In this document: positions 14,892-19,797 of the stretch, one piece after another
Layout of the letters: the number at the start of each line of letters is the position of its first letter
How positions within the stretch are numbered: the stretch's first letter is position 1
Source of the DNA: Bacteroidales bacterium M2
GTDB lineage: Bacteria > Bacteroidota > Bacteroidia > Bacteroidales > Muribaculaceae
DNA: 19,797 nucleotides
NCBI GenBank assembly: GCA_001689415.1
Contig: LUJM01000095.1
Span: forward strand, 1 to 19,797
Direction of reading: 5' to 3'
Notes under the pieces: generated by a model
The model's input: the letters and a program-made list of their open reading frames with translations, nothing else
Told to the model about the DNA's origin: nothing
Databases searched by the model: none
Made by a program: the position numbers and the translations under genes

Positions 14892-16121
14892 ATGAAACGT
14901 ATCACCTTAATGGCACTTGCCCTTGGCATCGCAGCATGCGCGACTGCCCAGCAGAATGTCGTGAAAGACGCTCAACGCGCCGTGAAAGAGGGTAAAAACC
15001 TCAACGAAGTCATAAACATCCTCACCCCGGCTCTTTCGAACCCCGAAACTGCCGGCAGCTCTGACACATGGATGATTCCCGGTAAAGCTGCTTACGACCG
15101 CTTCGACAAGCTGATCGCCAACAAACAGCTGCACATGTTCAAGAACGCACAGGATACCATCAATCAGAACATGCTCCTCGTACCCGCCTACGAGTACTAC
15201 ATGAAAGCCCTTGCAGTCGACACCGTAATCGACAAAAAAGGCAAGCCCAAAGCTAAGAACAGCAAGAAGATTCTTGATACATTCGTAGGTCACTTTAACG
15301 ACTACTATACAGCCGGTGCAGAACTCTATAACTACCAGAAATATGATGATGCATACAAGGCTTTCGACATCATGATTAAAATGGCGCAAATGCCCCAGCT
15401 CAAAAAAGACCTGGCAAAGAACCCCATGGCACAGGACTCAATCCTTTGCGGTGTAGCATTCAACCAGGGTCTTGCAGCATGGCAGGTAGAGCGTCTCGAC
15501 GATGCTATCAGCTCTTTCCTCAAGGCTATCGAGCTCGGCTACGACAAGAAATCTGTATTCGACTACGGTATGTCGGTAGCCCAGGCCGCAGGTAAGAACG
15601 ATACCCTCTTCATATTTGCTCAGAAAGCACTTCCTATCTACGGCAAAGAAGACAGCCAGTACATCCGTCAGATTATCAACCACTACATCACTGCTAAAGA
15701 ATTCGACAAAGCCTTCCAGGCAATCAACACTGCAATCGAGCAGGATCCCACCAACTCGCAGTTCTATGTAGTAAAAGGTATCATCAGCGAGTACAGCGGT
15801 GACTTCGATGCTGCAACCGAGTCTTACAAAAAAGCTTTCGCAATCAATCAGGAAGACGGCGATGCCGCCTACAACTACGGCCGTTCGCTCTACGAAAAAG
15901 CTTCACGTCTTAGCGACGCAGCACCTACAACCCAGGCAGAATATGCAGTATACCTCAATGAGAAAATCAAACCCCTTATCAACGAGGCTATTCCATTGCT
16001 CGAAACTGCATATCAGCTGAACCCCGACAACAAGGACATCCTCAGCTATCTTGAGCAGGCATACTACGTACTTGGCGACAACAAGATGTACGAAGACGTT
16101 CAGAAACGTAAAAAATACTAA
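14892..16121 (+). CDS. Secreted tetratricopeptide-repeat (TPR) protein
   Basis: This 409-residue protein carries a Sec signal peptide at its start (MKRITLMALALGIAACATAQ, cleaved near residue 20). It is therefore periplasmic or outer-membrane associated. The rest is alpha-helical with TPR-like pairs: an N-terminal region with AYEYYMKALAVD, then KYDDAYKAFDIMIKMA, RLDDAISSFLKAIELGY, EFDKAFQAINTAIEQDPTNSQFYVVKG, DFDAATESYKKAFAINQEDGDAAYNYG and LLETAYQLNPDNKDILSYLEQAYY. TPR arrays bind proteins; the partner is unknown. Similar proteins are widespread in Bacteroidales without an assigned role. The second in-frame ATG at 14892 gives a cleaner signal peptide than 14880, which adds MISI. It follows the gyrA hairpin and ends in a strong terminator. 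Confidence 0.85.
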   Translation: MKRITLMALALGIAACATAQQNVVKDAQRAVKEGKNLNEVINILTPALSNPETAGSSDTWMIPGKAAYDRFDKLIANKQLHMFKNAQDTINQNMLLVPAYEYYMKALAVDTVIDKKGKPKAKNSKKILDTFVGHFNDYYTAGAELYNYQKYDDAYKAFDIMIKMAQMPQLKKDLAKNPMAQDSILCGVAFNQGLAAWQVERLDDAISSFLKAIELGYDKKSVFDYGMSVAQAAGKNDTLFIFAQKALPIYGKEDSQYIRQIINHYITAKEFDKAFQAINTAIEQDPTNSQFYVVKGIISEYSGDFDAATESYKKAFAINQEDGDAAYNYGRSLYEKASRLSDAAPTTQAEYAVYLNEKIKPLINEAIPLLETAYQLNPDNKDILSYLEQAYYVLGDNKMYEDVQKRKKY

Positions 16122-16142
16122 TCTCCGATAGTATACGCACTG

Positions 16143-16191
16143 AAAAGGTGCATCAGAATCGGCCATACGCCGGATTCTGATGCACCTTTTT
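16143..16191 (+). terminator. Strong intrinsic terminator after the TPR gene
   Basis: The arms 16143-16160 and 16173-16190 form a perfect 18-bp stem, running from an A-tract at one base to a T-tract at the other (T at 16187-16191). The loop region GGCC...GCCG may add three more pairs with a one-base bulge. It begins 21 nt after the TPR stop. The A/T ends mean it could work in both directions. Confidence 0.85.
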
Positions 16192-16215
16192 CCATCCCCA
16201 ATGTGGCAGATTTAC

Positions 16216-16245
16216 TTGCACTTTCAAATATTATTGCTACATTTG
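16216..16245 (+). promoter_or_regulatory. Promoter of the anchor-J surface protein gene
   Basis: TTG at 16216-16218 and TACATTTG at 16238-16245 are separated by 19 nt, a very good fit to the Bacteroidota layout. The box is followed by GCAG and the start codon lies 65 nt downstream. This means the gene is transcribed separately from the TPR gene. Confidence 0.58.
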
Positions 16246-16310
16246 CAGAGCAAAACCAAGCTAAAAGAAATTAAACACGGCAAAATATCAACATTCAAAT
16301 CATTTAACCT

Positions 16311-18173
16311 ATGCAAAAAACTATCTTTACAGCACTAAGCCTTGTGACGGTAGCAGCAGCATTGGCTATTGCAAGCCCGCATACGGCCATAAAAGTGCCC
16401 AGAGGAACGACCGACCCACCGGTTAGTCCTCAACGAATAATCAAAAAGGCAGCCGGCACGGCTTATTCCCTGCCACTTCTTTATGAACCAACTCAAGCAC
16501 AGTTTACCAACTCTGTACTGCTCGATGTAAACAACGACGGCAAGACTTGGAATCTTATGTCGGGATTCATCAGTTACGGCTACCATATGAAGAATGCAGC
16601 CGACGACTGGTTGTTTGTCCCTATCAGCCTAACCAAAAAAGTAAACGACCTCAAAGTATCACTTGAGTACCGAGCCCAAGCTTCGTATGACAAAGAAAGC
16701 TTTGAAATTGCATTTGGTCCGGAAGCAAAACCGGAGGGTATGATAACATGTATCGACATAATAGATTTCACCAACACCCAGTTTAAAACTGCCGACGCTA
16801 TAACAAGCATCAACGGCGCCGGTATTGTATATATGGGTATCCATGCAAAATCAGAGGCATATTGCAGCGGCATACGTCTTCGCAATATCTATGTAGAAGA
16901 TTTTGGCACACCTGTACCTTTGTCCCCGGCAATCACAGCAAGCAAAATCGACGGCCTTGAATATACAGCTACTGTCAAGCTGCCCACTTCGACCAAACAA
17001 GGAAAAGACATCGAAGGAAAGGTCGGCCTATTGGTAGCTGTAGACGGCACACAAGTCGAAGACCGAGGCGATTGCGAAGCAGGTTCTGAGCAAGACATAA
17101 AACTTGAACTTGCAAAGGGCATCCATACTATCAGTTATACTGCATATGTGATTGATGCCGGTGCTAAGTCGTTCGGCGACCCTGTTGCAGAAAATGTCAA
17201 GGCAGTTAACCTCGGTCCACAAGCGTTGCCCTTATTTATCGCGCCGACAAGCGACGATTGGGACGCTTGCATGGTAAAAGATGCCAATAATGATAAGAGT
17301 ACATGGGAATTCGATCAATCTGAGGAAGCTTTCAGGTATTCATATGCCTCAAAAGCTGCCGACGACTGGCTGTTCCTTCCACTAATCAACTTTGGAGAAA
17401 AAGCCGGAGCTTTTGACTTAGCACTTGAGGCAAAAGTAGCGGCAGACTATTGTCCTGAATCATTCGAAGTATGCGTAGGCCGTAATGCCGAACCGGAAAG
17501 CATGGCTGTCATGATGTCGCAAACAGATATCAAGAACAAGTTCTTCGAAGAATTCACAGGAAAGATAACTATCCCGGAAGGAGGCAACTGGTATGTTGGC
17601 ATTCATTGTGTCAGCAGCCCGGATATGTTCAACCTCTATATCCGTAATATCAGCATTACAGCGGCAGCCGACATAACCCCTGCGTTGCCCACTGTCAAGA
17701 ATATCGCTTTCGACGGCCTGAACGGTATAATCACATATACCCTGCCCTCACTGACTGTCGAGGATAGGGAGCTTAAAGTTCCTGTAGGCCTTATTGTAAA
17801 TGTCGACGGCGAAGAAGTAAGCCGCACTGCACCGGCAGCACCCGGCTCAGATGTCGATGTGCCTCTTACACTTGCTATTGGCAACCGCACAGTCACAGCC
17901 AGTGCTTTCGTTGTCGAGGGCGAAACCGAACTCATCGGTTCTCCGGTAGTAAGCCGTATACTTGCTCGCAACCCCGAAGGCTATGTTTACTCCCTGCCTT
18001 TCAGTATGCGTCCCACCCTCGGCGAGTTTGAGACACTGACAACAGCAGATGCCAATGGTAGCGGTCTTACATGGGCCTACAACTCGGGGGCAGACAATGG
18101 CAAAGGCGCAGTAATGATGCGCACAACCGAAAACAAAGCATCTAATAACTCAACGCATAGAAAACCGATATAA
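16311..18173 (+). CDS. Truncated choice-of-anchor-J surface protein with three repeats
   Basis: This 620-residue exported protein has a signal peptide (about residues 1-21, FTALSLVTVAAALAIA) and repeated cleaved-adhesin/choice-of-anchor-J domains joined by fibronectin-like linkers. Repeat 1 begins at AYSLPLLYEP (51), repeat 2 at ALPLFIAP (305) and repeat 3 at YVYSLPFSMRP (558). Each has an acidic calcium-loop-like DVNNDG/DANND/DANGSG followed by TW (79, 331, 587). Repeats 1 and 2 continue to AADDWLFVP and AADDWLFLP (96 and 349), then about 100 more residues ending in a YVGIH or YMGIH strand and an IRNI strand. Repeat 3 is cut at KASN (609-612), exactly where DWLF should follow. It ends with the unrelated NSTHRKPI. 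The missing C terminus may have held a sorting signal. The break is attributed to an adjacent integrative element. Function is presumably surface binding. Confidence 0.78.
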   Translation: MQKTIFTALSLVTVAAALAIASPHTAIKVPRGTTDPPVSPQRIIKKAAGTAYSLPLLYEPTQAQFTNSVLLDVNNDGKTWNLMSGFISYGYHMKNAADDWLFVPISLTKKVNDLKVSLEYRAQASYDKESFEIAFGPEAKPEGMITCIDIIDFTNTQFKTADAITSINGAGIVYMGIHAKSEAYCSGIRLRNIYVEDFGTPVPLSPAITASKIDGLEYTATVKLPTSTKQGKDIEGKVGLLVAVDGTQVEDRGDCEAGSEQDIKLELAKGIHTISYTAYVIDAGAKSFGDPVAENVKAVNLGPQALPLFIAPTSDDWDACMVKDANNDKSTWEFDQSEEAFRYSYASKAADDWLFLPLINFGEKAGAFDLALEAKVAADYCPESFEVCVGRNAEPESMAVMMSQTDIKNKFFEEFTGKITIPEGGNWYVGIHCVSSPDMFNLYIRNISITAAADITPALPTVKNIAFDGLNGIITYTLPSLTVEDRELKVPVGLIVNVDGEEVSRTAPAAPGSDVDVPLTLAIGNRTVTASAFVVEGETELIGSPVVSRILARNPEGYVYSLPFSMRPTLGEFETLTTADANGSGLTWAYNSGADNGKGAVMMRTTENKASNNSTHRKPI

Positions 18174-18261
18174 TTAGATATGGATAAATATGAAGAATAT
18201 CAATGATTTAGCGAATTGTGTCGTTTGATTGATTTGCCGTGTTTTCGACTGTTTTTCGCAT

Positions 18262-18280
18262 TTAGTACACAATTAGTACA
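18262..18280. repeat. Tandem TTAGTACA repeats, 11-bp period
   Basis: TTAGTACA occurs at 18262-18269 and 18273-18280 with three bases between, so the period is 11 bp, about one helical turn. It lies between the junction and the integrase gene. Such phased pairs suit an integrase arm-type site or an excision-factor site; the role is inferred. Confidence 0.5.
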
Positions 18281-18308
18281 TTTCAGTTGTTAATAGATGT
18301 TGAGGGCA

Positions 18309-18341
18309 ATTTTCACGTTTCGCAACGTGTGGCTACCTTTG
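18309..18341 (+). promoter_or_regulatory. Candidate integrase promoter with embedded palindrome
   Basis: TACCTTTG at 18334-18341 is an exact -7 match, and TTTTC at 18309-18313 lies 20 nt upstream as a weak -33. Between them CACGTT (18314-18319) and AACGTG (18324-18329) form a perfect inverted repeat around TCGC. A protein bound there would block the promoter. The integrase ATG follows 28 nt downstream. Confidence 0.5.
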
Positions 18342-18368
18342 TTCTATAACAACAAAATTACTCAATAA

Positions 18369-19625
18369 ATGGCGAAAATCCAAACGCGAAATAAGCAGAA
18401 TCCGAAGCTCCAGCAGTCCGAACTGAAAGACGGACGCGCAAGCCTCTATCTGGAATACTATCTCGGACGCACTGAATCCCCGGTGCTTGACGAGGACGGA
18501 AATCAAGTATTCTATACCACCGGAGCGATGGCAGGGAAACCAAAGTTCAAGGTCAAGCACGACCGCCGAAAAGAAAATCTGAATCTCTATATCTGGCTTC
18601 ATCCGAGAAACCAAGAGGAAAGGATACAGAATAAAAACACTCTGGCACTCGCCGAGAAGATACGTTTTGAACGTGAGCAGGCGTTTCTTGAAGACCGAGC
18701 AGGATACAGGCTGAAAAAGGACAGACAGACAAATTTCCTCGCCTATTTCAAGGAGAAATGTGAATCGGAGAGGTTCACTTACTATGTCCGAAAGTCAGTT
18801 GTCCAGACTTACAACCGTTTCATCCGTTTTCTCAAGGAAACACCGAGATACAGCAAGTATGACACATTCTTGCACATGGAAACCATAACCCCGGAACTTG
18901 TCTTGAAATTCGCTGAATTCCTCCGGGCAAACGGCAAGGGAGAGGGTCCGAACAAAATGTATCATTATTTCAAGCGCATCGTGCTTGACGCGATAGAGGA
19001 CGGTCTGATGCGCGGCAATCCCTGCAAGGGCATATCCGTCAAACACGACCGCAATCAGGTTACAAAAGAGGTTCTCACTCTCGATGAAGTGAGAACGCTT
19101 GTCGGTACACACTATGAAGGCGAACACAAGGAAGTACAACGAGCGTTCATATTCACTCTTTTCACCAGCACAAGATGGTGTGATGTGAAACTGCTTACAT
19201 ACGGGAATGTGGATGCCTCCACACGGACACTGCGTTTTAATCAGAAGAAAGTAGAATCAAGAAGCTCACACAGTGCCGTGTCGTTTCCGCTTAACGATGA
19301 TTTGCTTGCACTGATAGGCAAGCCCTCCGAGCCATACGACCCAAACGAACTGATATTCAAGTTGCCGAATTACTCAACCTGCAACAAACACCTCAAACGG
19401 TGGATTAAGGAGGCAGGAATAACAAAATGGATTTCATGGCACTGCGGCAGACATTCCTTCGCGGTCAATATGCTCGACAATGGTGTCAATATAAAGACGG
19501 TATCGGAGCTTATGGGGCATTGCGGGATAACCACAACCGAAAAGTATCTCCATGTTTTCGACAAGCAGAAGATGGATGCAGTCAACAGCCTCGGCTCAAT
19601 CGGTTTCGGAGCAGCGGAAACTTAA
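18369..19625 (+). CDS. Tyrosine recombinase / integrase of an integrative element
   Basis: This 418-residue site-specific recombinase has the three-part layout of Bacteroides element integrases. An N-terminal arm-binding domain covers about residues 1-115 (DGRASLYLEYYLGR, KHDRRKENLNLYIWLHP). A SAM-like core-binding domain follows at about 120-225. The catalytic domain covers about 233-400. Catalytic residues can be placed: R269 (TSTRWCDVKLL), a lysine at 293 or 294 (FNQKKVES), H358 and R361 (WHCGRHSFA), H384 (ELMGHCGITTTEKYLHV) and the nucleophile Y393. All are present, so it should be active. It does not resemble my recollection of IntDOT in its N terminus. The ATG at 18369 starts MAKIQTRNKQN. 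Whether it moves an element or inverts local DNA cannot be settled here. Confidence 0.93.
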   Translation: MAKIQTRNKQNPKLQQSELKDGRASLYLEYYLGRTESPVLDEDGNQVFYTTGAMAGKPKFKVKHDRRKENLNLYIWLHPRNQEERIQNKNTLALAEKIRFEREQAFLEDRAGYRLKKDRQTNFLAYFKEKCESERFTYYVRKSVVQTYNRFIRFLKETPRYSKYDTFLHMETITPELVLKFAEFLRANGKGEGPNKMYHYFKRIVLDAIEDGLMRGNPCKGISVKHDRNQVTKEVLTLDEVRTLVGTHYEGEHKEVQRAFIFTLFTSTRWCDVKLLTYGNVDASTRTLRFNQKKVESRSSHSAVSFPLNDDLLALIGKPSEPYDPNELIFKLPNYSTCNKHLKRWIKEAGITKWISWHCGRHSFAVNMLDNGVNIKTVSELMGHCGITTTEKYLHVFDKQKMDAVNSLGSIGFGAAET

Positions 19626-19674
19626 AAATCGCTCAAGTCAATCGCACTTTTCGCATTATCGGGTTGTTATTCAG

Positions 19675-19705
19675 TTGTGCAAGTGAGAATAAAAAGCTAA
19701 CTTTG
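19675..19705 (+). promoter_or_regulatory. Candidate promoter downstream of the integrase
   Basis: TTG at 19675-19677 and TAACTTTG at 19698-19705 are separated by 20 nt, and the box is followed by CATAC. It points into the element. The CTAACTTTGC at 19697-19706 also resembles the GTAnnTTTGC core known for CTnDOT-type elements, so it could be misread. Confidence 0.48.
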
Positions 19706-19753
19706 CATACGAAATCGCAGTCAAAATCATTTTGATTGTGGATTTTAGTGGTC

Positions 19754-19785
19754 GGACATCGGGAGGGATACCCGGTGTCCTTTTT
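19754..19785 (+). terminator. Intrinsic terminator or leader attenuator
   Basis: GGACATCGGG at 19754-19763 and CCCGGTGTCC at 19771-19780 form a 10-bp stem (one G-U) with a 7-nt loop. Five T at 19781-19785 follow, then CTTCTC. It lies 129 nt past the integrase stop and about 43 nt past the likely start of transcription from the promoter at 19675-19705. It may end the integrase mRNA, or act inside the leader of the next operon. Confidence 0.75.
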
Positions 19786-19797
19786 CTTCTCATCGCC

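Larger units (their letters stand above)
18147..19797 (+). mobile_element. Left end of an integrative element (junction, att region, integrase)
   Basis: The element is inferred from two facts. The anchor-J protein loses homology to its own repeats at about 18141-18150. From there on come an AT-rich non-coding stretch with phased repeats and a complete tyrosine recombinase pointing inward. Integrases of this type sit at one end of Bacteroides conjugative and mobilizable elements. The left boundary is approximate (a few bases) and the right boundary is outside the window. Cargo genes cannot be seen. Confidence 0.55.

Noticed and set aside
19697..19706. CTAACTTTGC read as a CTnDOT-like attachment core
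   Set aside because: It matches the known GTAnnTTTGC only in part and lies on the far side of the integrase from the protein break. A promoter -7 box explains it better.

Overview
The window reads as chromosomal DNA of a Bacteroidales bacterium. The signs are a PorQ-type outer-membrane protein of the type IX secretion system, a choice-of-anchor-J (cleaved adhesin) surface protein, an SLC45-like sugar transporter and a Bacteroides-style tyrosine integrase. There are also repeated TAnnTTTG -7 boxes and no obvious Shine-Dalgarno sequences. Intermediate GC and the overall gene style would suit Muribaculaceae, but that family placement is inference.

Left part (1-2168). The 5' half of an MFS sugar transporter gene and endonuclease IV (nfo) lie on the minus strand. 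A nitroreductase-family protein is divergent from them. Between 2348 and 4067, also on the minus strand, is a two-gene AbiE-type toxin-antitoxin (abortive infection) module. Its genes overlap by 14 nt, its promoter carries an inverted repeat that suits autoregulation, and it looks more AT-rich than its neighbours.

Middle part (4275-9303). Tryptophanyl-tRNA synthetase is followed by a compact plus-strand operon: porQ, cmk, ispH, a DEDDh exonuclease and a small lipoprotein. Four of its genes are joined by 1-8 nt overlaps or a 1-nt gap. The lipoprotein gene overlaps tail-to-tail with a minus-strand ogt gene. ogt starts right behind the strong terminator of clpC.

Right part (9370-18173). clpC (minus) and gyrA (plus) diverge from a 308-bp region with back-to-back promoters. 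gyrA is followed by a hairpin and a secreted TPR protein, which ends at an 18-bp-stem terminator. A well-formed promoter then drives a three-repeat anchor-J surface protein that stops in the middle of its third repeat.

Right end (about 18147-19797). Just after that break come paired 11-bp-phased repeats, a palindrome inside a promoter, a complete tyrosine recombinase and a promoter-plus-terminator unit. The simplest reading is that an integrative mobile element has entered the surface-protein gene, with its integrase at the left end and its body beyond the window. A recombinase-driven shuffling locus is the main alternative. I found no rRNA, tRNA or CRISPR array.
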